Below, piece after piece: positions 7,477-15,181 of a DNA stretch of 19,062 nucleotides. Source of the stretch: CAZBBC01 sp964489835 (GTDB lineage: Bacteria > Calditrichota > Calditrichia > JAJRVZ01). The notes beneath the pieces were generated by a model. That model was not told the DNA's origin, did no database searches, and worked only from the letters and a program-made list of their open reading frames with translations. The stretch's first letter is position 1. Every line of letters starts with the position of its first letter. Made by a program: the position numbers and the translations under genes. The stretch is taken from NCBI GenBank assembly GCA_964489835.1, contig CAZBBC010000085.1, forward strand, positions 1 to 19,062, written 5' to 3'.

Positions 7477-9174
7477 CTACTTATTCATTTCATATTGATC
7501 TTTCAGAGCATAAACATGTTGCTCCAGTACGGTTTGAAAGCGGGTCATGTTTGCCACTGGTTTACATATCATTCCCTTACAGAATATTTTCTGCAAGCGG
7601 GTACTGCTTGTTTTTGAATACAGCTGCAGCGCGTATTTTGAGAAATCCCTGATCATAAAATCAAAAATCTGATCGATTATTTCATCGCTGATTTCCAGAA
7701 TACGACTATTTTCCAGAATAAGTTGTCCGTAAACGACAAGGGTAAATAATTCTCCCAGTATTAACAGAAAATCAATATCTTTCATTTGATTTTTATTGGG
7801 TCGGGCAAAAAGTAAGAATCTTTTATAAACACGGATCTGTTTTTTAAATTTTTTTACATTAGGGAGACTAACGCGATTATAGGCGGTTTGATAGTCATGA
7901 AATGTTATTTTGCTCAATCCTCTGGCCGGTCCCTGATTGAATAAGAAATCATCATTTTGGGGGATATTCTGTTTTGATATTTCAGAAAATTTTCCGGGCT
8001 TAAAAAAATAATTTCTGATAAATTTTACCACCAGTGCCATATTTACATGTACGGTTCCCTCCAGTTTAGGAAGAGCACGAATATCCCTTACTGCTGACTC
8101 AAAATAAAGATCCTTTTCAAATCCCCTGGCAGCGATGATGTCCCAGAGCAAGTTCATTACTTCTTCTCCCTGAGAGGTGACTTTCATTTTGACCAGTGGA
8201 TTATAAAGCAAATAACGGCGGTCATCCAAAGAGGCCGAACGCATATAATCGGAGGCGCGCAATGCGAACAGTTTCATAGCCACCAGCCGTGCATAAGCAT
8301 CGACAAAAAACTGTTTGATATGGACGAAATCTGTTACATAATGATCAAAGAGGCTCCGGTGGGCGGCATGATTAAGTGCCTCATAAAAGGAATGGGTACA
8401 TATCCCGATAGAAGCCCAACCCAGGTTATATTTTCCGATATTAACCGTGTTTAGGCAAGCATCCCAGGCATCCTGCCCTCTGATGAGGATGTCTTCTTCT
8501 GGCACCGGATAATCTTCCAGTCTGATTTCTGCCACATAATTTTGTGAATTGACAATATTCTGCACGCAATCATATTTGTCATGGTCAGATTCCACAACAA
8601 AAAATACATATTCATTACTATCTGAAAATTTGCCAAATGTGGAAACCAACGCCGCTTTATTTCCATTCCCGATATAATACTTGCTTCCCCTGGCCTTGTA
8701 CCCAGCCTTTTCATCCGGGATTAGTAACATATCACTGGCATAGATATCGGCCCCGTGTTCTTTTTCCGACAGACCGTAAGCAAAGATCGCCCCTCCCCTA
8801 AGAAGCCGTGCTGTTTTTCTTTTTACACTTTCGTTTGGACTCATCCATATCGGTCCCAGCCCCAGAATCGTTACTTGCCAGGTATACCAGTAATTAAGTC
8901 CATAAAAACCAAGGATCTCATTTAAGCAACAGTTCCGGTAGGTATCCCAGCGCGTTGATTTCTCTCCATACTCATCCGGTGTCAAAAAAGTGGCAAATAA
9001 TTTTTCTTCCTTCACAAAGGTAAGAAAATCACTGTACCACACCCGCTCATGGTCATCCTCTTTTAGCTTCTGTTTCCCTTTTTTCTCAAAGAAAGAAATG
9101 GTTTTTAAAAGCAGATCCCGTGTGTGTTTATCCAGATATTCAAAATTTTCTTTTTTTGGATTTAGTAAGATCAT
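7477..9174 (-). CDS. Acyl-CoA dehydrogenase-family protein with C-terminal extension
   Basis: Predicted flavoprotein related to acyl-CoA dehydrogenases, which oxidise acyl-CoA to enoyl-CoA using FAD and pass electrons to ETF. The N-terminal helical domain covers about residues 1-130. The middle beta domain starts with FAYGLSEKEHGAD (about 131-143), matching the family's 'ALTEPxAGSD' segment. The C-terminal helical domain carries LEGTVHVN (371-378), where Glu372 aligns with the catalytic base of the medium-chain type ('YEGT'). About 170 further residues follow, making 565 in all against roughly 380 for the core family. Several core motifs are diverged (KEHGAD rather than PGAGSD), so the substrate may be unusual. 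The upstream ribosome site is weak. No beta-oxidation or ETF genes lie nearby, so the pathway is unknown. Confidence 0.85.
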   Translation of the reverse strand: MILLNPKKENFEYLDKHTRDLLLKTISFFEKKGKQKLKEDDHERVWYSDFLTFVKEEKLFATFLTPDEYGEKSTRWDTYRNCCLNEILGFYGLNYWYTWQVTILGLGPIWMSPNESVKRKTARLLRGGAIFAYGLSEKEHGADIYASDMLLIPDEKAGYKARGSKYYIGNGNKAALVSTFGKFSDSNEYVFFVVESDHDKYDCVQNIVNSQNYVAEIRLEDYPVPEEDILIRGQDAWDACLNTVNIGKYNLGWASIGICTHSFYEALNHAAHRSLFDHYVTDFVHIKQFFVDAYARLVAMKLFALRASDYMRSASLDDRRYLLYNPLVKMKVTSQGEEVMNLLWDIIAARGFEKDLYFESAVRDIRALPKLEGTVHVNMALVVKFIRNYFFKPGKFSEISKQNIPQNDDFLFNQGPARGLSKITFHDYQTAYNRVSLPNVKKFKKQIRVYKRFLLFARPNKNQMKDIDFLLILGELFTLVVYGQLILENSRILEISDEIIDQIFDFMIRDFSKYALQLYSKTSSTRLQKIFCKGMICKPVANMTRFQTVLEQHVYALKDQYEMNK

Positions 9175-9363
9175 CTTGACGCCCGCTATTCTCTAGGAAT
9201 GACAAATATTCCTGATACCAATGAAGATGTTTCCTTAAAACACAGTATGATTCAGATACTGTTAGGAATAAGCTTTTAGTTTTATTTCAATTTAATGAGC
9301 CGTCTATTATGCTATCATATGTTCTTTGCTACCGGAATCGAACAGTAATAAGCAGCATCCGGT

Positions 9364-10269
9364 TTATTTTATAACCATAATTTCACGCTTTTCCAAATAA
9401 TTAATCTGAACCTCCGGTATATTATTTCCAATAAGATTTATATACTCCAGGTTGGGAAGCTCGAAGATGGGAGTGATATCATCAATATGATTAAACGAGA
9501 GATCTATTTTTGTTAAGTTTTTTAAACCGGACAGAATATCAATGGATGAAATGGCATTATTCGATAAATATATTTCCTCCAGTAATTGTAAATAACCAAT
9601 GTTCGTAATATCAATAATATTGTTATTTGACAAATCCAGGGTCCTTATATTTCTACAATATTCTATTCCTCTCAGATTATCTATTCTCATATCGGACATT
9701 TCCAAATCACCCTCCAGGTTCTCCAGATCATAATAGTTTATATCCATGTCAGAATTTCCAAATTCTTTTTGTTTTAATATTGAGGTAAAATCAAAATCCT
9801 GCGGATCTGAAAATTCATTTGGGCCTTTTGACTCGATCTCATATTCGCTATGATCTAAATTGGTGAGAAAATTAAGGTCTTCCTCATCATAACCGTATTC
9901 TTCATCATGTGAAATTACAATGTCAGAATCATTCCCGGTTTCTGTGGGTAGCCGATCGATATTTTCCAGAATTATTAATATATGCGATAATTGGTCTAAT
10001 TTATCTTCATCGCCATTCAGATGATTGTTTTCAATGACTCTGTTATAGTAATTCAATTTATCCGGATGATAAAGCATGATCAACCGGGAAAAAATTTTAT
10101 GTATTTTAATTTCATGGACCGTTATATATTTTTTTATTGATTGCAGTAGTTGCTGTATGTATCCGTATTGTTTTTTGCGGTAGGATTCAATAATCCTGGT
10201 GGTGATGTAGTGCAAATTTTCTGCTGTATAGGCTTTTTTTAAAGCAAGGTATAGTTTATTTTGTTCCAC
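9364..10269 (-). CDS. J-domain-like plus leucine-rich-repeat protein
   Basis: A cytoplasmic protein of 301 residues with no signal peptide. Residues about 50-100 resemble a DnaJ J-domain: a helix (HEIKIHKIFSRLIMLY) leads into the His-Pro-Asp triplet at 68-70, then KLNYYNRVIE and a later helix. HPD is the motif J-domains use to stimulate Hsp70 ATPase. An acidic linker (about 108-190) follows. Then come about four SDS22/internalin-like leucine-rich repeats of 21-22 residues (NIRTLDLSNNNIIDIT, LLEEIYLSNNAISSID, NLTKIDLSFNHIDDIT, NLEYINLIGNNI). The start is GTG at 10269 with only weak ribosome-site support. The J-domain call rests on HPD and helix context and is inference; the repeats are clear. 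A possible role is recruiting Hsp70 to proteins bound by the repeats. Confidence 0.8.
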   Translation of the reverse strand: MEQNKLYLALKKAYTAENLHYITTRIIESYRKKQYGYIQQLLQSIKKYITVHEIKIHKIFSRLIMLYHPDKLNYYNRVIENNHLNGDEDKLDQLSHILIILENIDRLPTETGNDSDIVISHDEEYGYDEEDLNFLTNLDHSEYEIESKGPNEFSDPQDFDFTSILKQKEFGNSDMDINYYDLENLEGDLEMSDMRIDNLRGIEYCRNIRTLDLSNNNIIDITNIGYLQLLEEIYLSNNAISSIDILSGLKNLTKIDLSFNHIDDITPIFELPNLEYINLIGNNIPEVQINYLEKREIMVIK

Positions 10270-10295
10270 TCAAATCCGTCCAGTATTTTAACAAT

Positions 10296-10532
10296 CTATG
10301 CGGTTTCCTGAATCACGTTATCTATCCGACTTGGTCGGACGAAATATCCGACCAAAAAGGTAATAACGGTTGTTATAGCTGCGGCAATCTCACCGGTAAT
10401 TTGTTGCTCCGCAGAAAGCACAAAGGTGTTCAGTGCCCAGACAAGGATCGTAACCAGGGCCCCGATTAAACCACCGGCTGTAACCTTTCTGGCCGGTATT
10501 TTTGTCTGCATCCGGTATTTAACCTTTGCCAT
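10296..10532 (-). CDS. Small membrane protein, holin-like (78 residues)
   Basis: ATG at 10532 is preceded by AAGGAG at 7-base spacing, so I prefer it to a longer in-frame start at 10595. The 78-residue product has a basic N-terminus (AKVKYRMQTKIPARK), a hydrophobic segment (about 19-40, GGLIGALVTILVWALNTFVL), a short polar turn (SAEQQITGE) and a second hydrophobic segment (about 49-65). It ends with a charged tail. Two membrane helices with short charged ends resemble holins and other small phage-type membrane proteins. No lysin or other phage gene is adjacent, so this is a topology-based guess only. Confidence 0.7.
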   Translation of the reverse strand: MAKVKYRMQTKIPARKVTAGGLIGALVTILVWALNTFVLSAEQQITGEIAAAITTVITFLVGYFVRPSRIDNVIQETA

Positions 10533-10620
10533 AATGTGCTCCTTTATACTTATTATTATCCACGAATAACGCGAATATAATCGAATTAAGACCAATATAT
10601 AGTAACAATTCAGCTGATTT

Positions 10621-10790
10621 ATTCACCACGAAGATCTCGAAGAGCACGAAGGTCTTCTATAAATTATGAATTCATAATTAAGAATTTAACTATACAAATG
10701 ATATCTTGATAGGTGTTCTAAATTCATTCTAAATTCTTAATTCTAAATTCTTAATTGCTTTTTATGTTCGTGTGCTTCGTGGTATTTATG
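10621..10790. repeat. Interspersed inverted-repeat element of the 'CACGAAG' type
   Basis: Outer arms ACCACGAAG (10625-10633) and CTTCGTGGT (10775-10783) are perfect inverts. Further in, AGCACGAA on the left is echoed by TTCGTGTGCT on the right. The centre holds AATTAAGAATTTA and its inverse TAAATTCTTAATT, partly in tandem copies (TCTAAATTCTTAAT). It fills the gap between the small membrane protein and DUF456 genes. Similar elements are frequent between genes in many uncultured bacteria. Confidence 0.65.
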
Positions 10791-10816
10791 ATTAATCATG
10801 AATAAACAGTTTTTTT

Positions 10817-11305
10817 TTAAAGAAATCGTACCATGACAAACACGCCGATCATGGTAAACCCAAGCGCTATTTTAACCGCCGTACCTAATATCAATCCAAT
10901 CCATGTGCCAAGACCGGCGCGTCCGGCGGTTTTTAAATCGCTTCTTGCGGATAGTTGTCCCAGCACCGCACCAATAAACGGTCCTAGAATAATGCCAATT
11001 AATCCGAAAAATATACCCAAAACAGCGCCGATAGCTCCACCGATCAATGCTCTCCGATGCGCCCCGAATTTTCTGGCACCAAGCACACCGGCAACAAAAT
11101 CAATGACATGGGCCATGAGCGCTATCAGGGCTAAGACAGTAATCGTTATACCACCGACATACAAAAAATCTTCCGCCCATGCCGCCAAAACCAGGCCGAT
11201 GAAAAGCAGAAGGGGACCGGGAAGCACTGGTAGAATAAGCCCAGCCATACCGGTAATAATAACCAGTCCGGCAAGAATTAATAAAACGATAGAACCTGTA
11301 TCCAT
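10817..11305 (-). CDS. DUF456 family integral membrane protein
   Basis: A Gly- and Leu-rich membrane protein of 162 residues, the normal size for DUF456. It has about five hydrophobic segments. Family features are the N-terminal GMAGLILPVLPGPLL segment, the VIDFVAGVLGARKFGAHRRALIGG stretch between the second and third pairs of helices, and GIILGPFIGAVLGQL. The function of DUF456 proteins is not established. A plus-strand open frame of 164 codons (10833-11327) overlaps it almost exactly but is a shadow of this gene. No clear ribosome site precedes the ATG. Confidence 0.9.
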   Translation of the reverse strand: MDTGSIVLLILAGLVIITGMAGLILPVLPGPLLLFIGLVLAAWAEDFLYVGGITITVLALIALMAHVIDFVAGVLGARKFGAHRRALIGGAIGAVLGIFFGLIGIILGPFIGAVLGQLSARSDLKTAGRAGLGTWIGLILGTAVKIALGFTMIGVFVMVRFL

Positions 11306-11458
11306 AAAATTAGATATTATTATTTAAGTTTTAACCGGACACTCGTGAAGAAAATATGTACAAAGTTAGGATTCTTTTTTTACATTCTCAACAGATGGCA
11401 TTTTATCTTTAATTTTTTTCAACCTTTGACTGTGCTATTCTATTATAGCTAAAAACTT

Positions 11459-11501
11459 TTATCCACGGATTTTCACGGATTATTTTTTTTATCCTTGGAT
11501 T
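11459..11501. repeat. Short 'CCACGGATT' type intergenic repeat
   Basis: ATCCACGGAT followed by TTCACGGATTA and then ATCCTTGGATT gives three related words in 40 bases. This matches another family of intergenic repeats common in environmental genomes. The surrounding gap (11306-11596) shows no gene. A related short element (CCACGAATAACGCGAAT) lies at 10560-10576. Confidence 0.5.
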
Positions 11502-11596
11502 GTTTGCCGTTTAGGCTGCGGTATGATCTTATTCAGTAAAACCGGTTGCTTATATTATTGATAGACTATTTTAAAATTCTTCGTTATATTACCATT

Positions 11597-11872
11597 ATGA
11601 AGATTCTCTTGAAAACGATTTATCTTCTGACCGTTGCCGGATTGATCGGGATTCAACTAGCCACTATTATCGATGATCCCGACCACATCGCGGAGCCCGA
11701 TCCAAACTGTCCGATTTGTATTGCTGCTAATACACCTGTCTGTATTGATACTGATATAACCATCAGTTTTAACCCCGATATCATTTTTTACCTGATTGAA
11801 ACTTCATCCAATAATTTATATTCAGAATACTATTATTTAAATCTATCCATTCGGGCTCCCCCTCATTCTTAA
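11597..11872 (+). CDS. Small exported protein with CPxC motif, first gene of the metal-uptake cluster
   Basis: A 91-residue product from ATG at 11597. A longer in-frame start at 11546 would place charged residues before the signal peptide and is less likely. The N-terminus (KILLKTIYLLTVAGLIGIQLA) is a signal peptide or membrane anchor. The mature part has Asp and His residues (DDPDH), then DPNCPICIAANTPVC with three cysteines, and ends SIRAPP. Short proteins with a Cys-Pro-x-Cys motif and a C-terminal R-x-P-P often sit beside metal-transport genes, which suggests metal binding, but I cannot name the family with certainty. It is 160 bases upstream of the outer-membrane protein gene. Confidence 0.6.
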   Translation: MKILLKTIYLLTVAGLIGIQLATIIDDPDHIAEPDPNCPICIAANTPVCIDTDITISFNPDIIFYLIETSSNNLYSEYYYLNLSIRAPPHS

Positions 11873-11951
11873 TCCTCTTAAGCATTTAAAAACAAAACCA
11901 GAATGAACTGTTCGTCCTATTAGAATCTTATCTTATATATTTTATATTACA

Positions 11952-11966
11952 ATCTTATTATAAGAT
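11952..11966. promoter_or_regulatory. Candidate Fur-family (Zur/Fur/PerR-like) operator
   Basis: ATCTTAT-T-ATAAGAT is a perfect 7-1-7 inverted repeat, the geometry of Fur-family boxes. It lies 66 bases before the outer-membrane protein start at 12033, ahead of the ZnuA/ZnuB-like genes. A partial copy (AATCTTATC) occurs 27 bases upstream. The target metal regulator is inferred from the gene context. Confidence 0.5.
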
Positions 11967-12032
11967 ACTTTTTTATTTGTCAATCGGAACGATCATCTTG
12001 GAAATATAAATTTTTCACAGTGGGGCTCACCA

Positions 12033-13199
12033 ATGAGAAAGTATAAAACTTATTTTCTTTTAATCATTTTTTTTTCCTTTTGGATCAGTGCCGGAAAAGC
12101 TCAAACCGTTTCGGATGCTGCGGCCACCGGAATTAGCCGAGCCTTTAATCCAGCAATCAGTGCCAATTGCCTGTTCGATGGCATGGCATCCAATAAATCG
12201 TCACCTTTGTTGGAAGAGTGGGGACTTAAAACCGGTCTTCATTATCAGGAGATTTGTCTTGAAATGACCTCAAACGTAGATGTCTATCTTCAATCAAAAA
12301 TTGCCATTGCCGCGGAAGAAGAAAGTGGTCTGGAGATTGAAGAAGCTTACCTGACTACCTTACGGATGCCGATACCGGTTATCATTCGAGGAGGTTTAAT
12401 GTTGAACACTTTTGGCAGACATAACCTTTACCATCTGCATCATATGGCTTTCGCTGAGCCTCCGATGATCCTGGAACAAGTGTTTGGCCCGGATCTTAAT
12501 GAGATGAGTATCGAAGCCTCTTATCTTGTGCCTCTGGACTGGTACAGCGATATGACGGTTGGATTTCTAAATGGCAATAATAAAAATCTGTTTAACAGCG
12601 ACGCCAACAACGATTTTGCTTATCTTTTTCATCTGGATAATATGTGGGATGTGACCGATGAAGTTTCATTGCGCCTCGGAGGTTCTTTGCTAACCGGTAA
12701 CAGAGGACGGTATTATGGCGGAGAAAATTCGCATGTCATAGGTCCGGATACCAGCCGGATTTTCTCACAGGTTTGGGGTATCGATTGTCATCTAAAATGG
12801 AAACCTTTAGAATATGGCCGATACCGGTCGTTTATACTACAGGGGGAATATATCAATGCCCGTTTAAATTTTGATGGCCAGCTCACCCAGCCACTCCATG
12901 GATTTTTTATCCAGACGCTGGGACAAGTTGGTCTTATGTGGTGGCTTCAGGGGCGATATGATTGGTATAGTCGTTCCAAAGAATTGCAGCGGTTCTTCTC
13001 GAACCCGGCCAATTTAAAGTACAATCTGGAAAAAGACATATACAGTCAACGAATAAGTTGTTCTGTGGCCTACGTCCCTACTGAATTCAGTGCCTATCGG
13101 TTACAATATAACTGGATAAAATTGGGGAATGAAACCGAACAGCAAATCTTGGCCCAGGTAAATGTTACCATTGGTTCTCACCCCGCTCATAAATATTAA
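12033..13199 (+). CDS. Putative outer-membrane beta-barrel protein of a zinc-uptake cluster
   Basis: A 388-residue exported protein with a clear signal peptide (RKYKTYFLLIIFFSFWISAGKAQ, cleavage near residue 24). The mature part alternates polar and hydrophobic residues and is rich in Tyr, Trp and Gly, as in porin-like barrels. Segments such as FGRHNLYHLHHMAFAEPP (a His-rich stretch), NEMSIEASYLVPLDWYSDMTVGFLNG and VSLRLGGSLLTGNRG resemble barrel proteins encoded beside ZnuA-type genes in other bacteria; that is recall, not a search result. There is no TonB plug. The next gene starts 10 bases after its stop, so they form an operon. A likely role is passage of metal, probably zinc, through the outer membrane. 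Confidence 0.75.
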   Translation: MRKYKTYFLLIIFFSFWISAGKAQTVSDAAATGISRAFNPAISANCLFDGMASNKSSPLLEEWGLKTGLHYQEICLEMTSNVDVYLQSKIAIAAEEESGLEIEEAYLTTLRMPIPVIIRGGLMLNTFGRHNLYHLHHMAFAEPPMILEQVFGPDLNEMSIEASYLVPLDWYSDMTVGFLNGNNKNLFNSDANNDFAYLFHLDNMWDVTDEVSLRLGGSLLTGNRGRYYGGENSHVIGPDTSRIFSQVWGIDCHLKWKPLEYGRYRSFILQGEYINARLNFDGQLTQPLHGFFIQTLGQVGLMWWLQGRYDWYSRSKELQRFFSNPANLKYNLEKDIYSQRISCSVAYVPTEFSAYRLQYNWIKLGNETEQQILAQVNVTIGSHPAHKY

Positions 13200-13209
13200 G
13201 GAGCAAAAA

Positions 13210-14202
13210 ATGGAGATGAATTCAAGAACAATTGTAGTCTGTCTCATGATTTTAGGTTTCAGATTCACAGACGGACTTGCTCTTAAACTAAACGTGGTAA
13301 CCACGTTGCCCAGTCTGGCCTCTATAACAGAGGAAATGGGTCGGGATCACATCAATGTTTTCTCGATTACCCGTGGCGCTCAGGATGCCCATTACATCGA
13401 TGCTAAACCCAGTTATATGGTTAAATTGCATAAAGCAGATCTTCTGATTTACTCCGGATTGGAACTTGAAATAGGCTGGCTGCCTCTCTTAATACAGGGA
13501 GCCAGAAACGACGAAGTTTCCGTAGGATCCCGTGGCAACTTGAATGCTTCAATCGCGTTGTCTGTAGATGAAATATTAGAAAAACCGCGTGGTGAAATCG
13601 ATCGAAGCATGGGTGATGTTCATCCGGCCGGTAATCCACATTATCTATTGGATCCGTATAATGGCATCCGTGTGGCTGATTTGATCGCCCAAAGACTAGC
13701 AGAATTAGATCCAGAAAATAAAATTTTCTACCGGCAGAACTTCGATCGGTTCAAAACAAAATTAGAAGAAAAAATTCATTTGTTTGAGCAAAAAGCAAAA
13801 GATCTTAAAGGTATGGATGTGGTCTGCTATCATGTCCACTGGAGTTATCTGTTGGATTGGCTTGGAATACATTCCGCCGGTTATATTGAACTTCGTCCCG
13901 GTATCCCACCGACACCCCAACATAAAAAAGAAATCATTCAATTAATGCAGGAGAAACGAATTAAAATAGTTATTATTTCGTCCTGGAAAGAACCTACCAA
14001 AGCCCAGGAAGTGGCCAGTGAAGTGGGTGGACATCTGATCATATTGCCAGGGGAGGTTAATGCCCTGGAAGGTGCCGGCGACTATATCAGCTGGATCGGA
14101 TATATGATTGATCATCTTGTAGATATTGCTTCTCGTGATGATCAAGATATTGAGGAAGGAAGACGAATTAAAAACCGTGAGCGGAAAAGGGGGGTAAAAT
14201 GA
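13210..14202 (+). CDS. znuA: ZnuA-like metal ABC transporter substrate-binding protein
   Basis: Periplasmic binding protein of the ZnuA/TroA cluster A-I family, predicted to capture zinc or manganese for an ABC importer. ATG at 13210 has AAGGAG at 6-base spacing and gives 330 residues; an earlier in-frame ATG at 13162 lies inside the preceding gene. A signal peptide covers about residues 1-25, and no lipobox is present. Likely metal ligands are His61 (QDAHYIDAKPS), His144 (GNPHYLLDP), one of the histidines in CYHVHWSYLLDWLG (208 or 210), and an acidic residue in the segment from 282 to 291. The Asp/His-rich loop of E. coli ZnuA is absent. The tail is highly charged (DIEEGRRIKNRERKRG). Its stop overlaps the permease start (ATGA), so the two are translationally coupled. 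Confidence 0.9.
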   Translation: MEMNSRTIVVCLMILGFRFTDGLALKLNVVTTLPSLASITEEMGRDHINVFSITRGAQDAHYIDAKPSYMVKLHKADLLIYSGLELEIGWLPLLIQGARNDEVSVGSRGNLNASIALSVDEILEKPRGEIDRSMGDVHPAGNPHYLLDPYNGIRVADLIAQRLAELDPENKIFYRQNFDRFKTKLEEKIHLFEQKAKDLKGMDVVCYHVHWSYLLDWLGIHSAGYIELRPGIPPTPQHKKEIIQLMQEKRIKIVIISSWKEPTKAQEVASEVGGHLIILPGEVNALEGAGDYISWIGYMIDHLVDIASRDDQDIEEGRRIKNRERKRGVK

Positions 14203-15029
14203 TTGATATTCTAACTTTTATGGCACCAGCTATCTGCATGTGTATTATTCTTGTCGGTATCTGCGGTTATGTTGGGATTCATGTGATCATGCGGGAGGTT
14301 ATATTTATTGATATTGCCCTGGCACAGATCGCTGCATTAGGAGTGTCTTTTGGAGTATTTATGGGATATGAACTCAGTAATCCTTATATACTGGCCATCT
14401 CATTATTGTTTACACTTATTGCTGCTTTTTTACTTTCTACAACGGGACGCTTGAGTGGTCTGGTTCCTCAGGAGGCATTTATTGGTATTTTATATGCCAC
14501 TGGTGCTGCTGCCGTGATCCTTGCCGGAGACCGTCTGCCTCATGGAAACGAACAGGTGCATGATTTAATGGTCGGTCATCTGCTTTGGGTAAACTGGACC
14601 GAAGTATTCATTTACCTCATCGTTTACCTGGTATTAGGGACTGTTTATTTCCTTGCCCATCATCACTTGCTGCGATATAGTCAACTAAACAGAAAAAAGA
14701 TGAAACCTGAAGACAGGCCGGTTCTCTGGGATTTTGTTTTTTATGCACTCCTTGGGATACTGGTTACATTCGCGGTGCGGGTTGCCGGTGTTCTACTGGT
14801 ATTTGGATTTTTAATTGTACCGGCAGTTATCGGCACATTAATCGGTAAAACATTCCTGTCACGATTAGGAATCGGTTGGGCCACCGGTGTCATAGTAAGT
14901 CTGATCGGTAGTTATCTTTCCTATAGCCTCGATTTTCCAACCGGTGGCATGGTTGTGGTAACATTGGGATTGGGTTTATTATTAGTTGCTGTTATTAAAG
15001 GAATGCAATTAAAAATTCAGGCAAAATAA
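14199..15029 (+). CDS. znuB: ZnuB/ABC-3 family metal ABC transporter permease
   Basis: Inner-membrane permease of 276 residues, the usual size for the ABC-3 (ZnuB/TroC) family. There are about eight hydrophobic segments. Family signatures include FIDIALAQIAALG near residues 32-44, the LVPQEAFIGILYATGAAA stretch (about 88-105) and the C-terminal VAGVLLVFGFLIVPAVIGTL. The ATG overlaps the stop of the binding-protein gene. No ATPase gene (ZnuC-like) precedes or follows it here. The only ATPase in the window (17975 onward) belongs to the sugar-type MalK family, so the partner ATPase must be encoded elsewhere. Confidence 0.92.
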   Translation: MIDILTFMAPAICMCIILVGICGYVGIHVIMREVIFIDIALAQIAALGVSFGVFMGYELSNPYILAISLLFTLIAAFLLSTTGRLSGLVPQEAFIGILYATGAAAVILAGDRLPHGNEQVHDLMVGHLLWVNWTEVFIYLIVYLVLGTVYFLAHHHLLRYSQLNRKKMKPEDRPVLWDFVFYALLGILVTFAVRVAGVLLVFGFLIVPAVIGTLIGKTFLSRLGIGWATGVIVSLIGSYLSYSLDFPTGGMVVVTLGLGLLLVAVIKGMQLKIQAK

Positions 15030-15047
15030 GTACCGCAGAATAGTTGG

Positions 15048-15124
15048 ATTCTCTCGCAGAGCTGCCATGTTGTTAGGCAATTAGCCTAATATGCAACACG
15101 CATTAAGGGGCTCTGCGAGAGAAT
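15048..15124. repeat. 77-nt inverted-repeat element between the permease and peroxiredoxin genes
   Basis: Terminal arms ATTCTCTCGCAGAGC (15048-15062) and GCTCTGCGAGAGAAT (15110-15124) pair perfectly over 15 bp. Inside are nested arms TGTTG/CAACA (15068-15072, 15094-15098) and TTAGGC/GCCTAA (15073-15078, 15084-15089). Neither strand has a U-tract after it, so it is not a classical terminator, though it could stabilise the 3' ends of both converging transcripts. The 'CTCTGCGAGAGAAT' word recalls dispersed intergenic repeats in other genomes. Confidence 0.7.
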
Positions 15125-15181
15125 ATTCGAACAAACCAGGCTGTTTATTACTGTTTCAAATAATAATCCACCTATTTCAGA

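Noticed and set aside
10833..11327. 164-codon plus-strand open frame
   Set aside because: It is the antisense shadow of the DUF456 gene, with low-complexity Ala/Pro/Ile-rich translation.
11421..11450. Sigma-70 promoter around TTGACT
   Set aside because: A -35-like TTGACT is present but no good -10 hexamer occurs at 16-18 bases, and the FCB group often uses other promoter forms.
15041..15143. Integron attC site
   Set aside because: The GTTGGAT word and the long hairpin recall attC, but the core sites are in the wrong order (GTT left, AAC right) and the right-hand word does not match the consensus.
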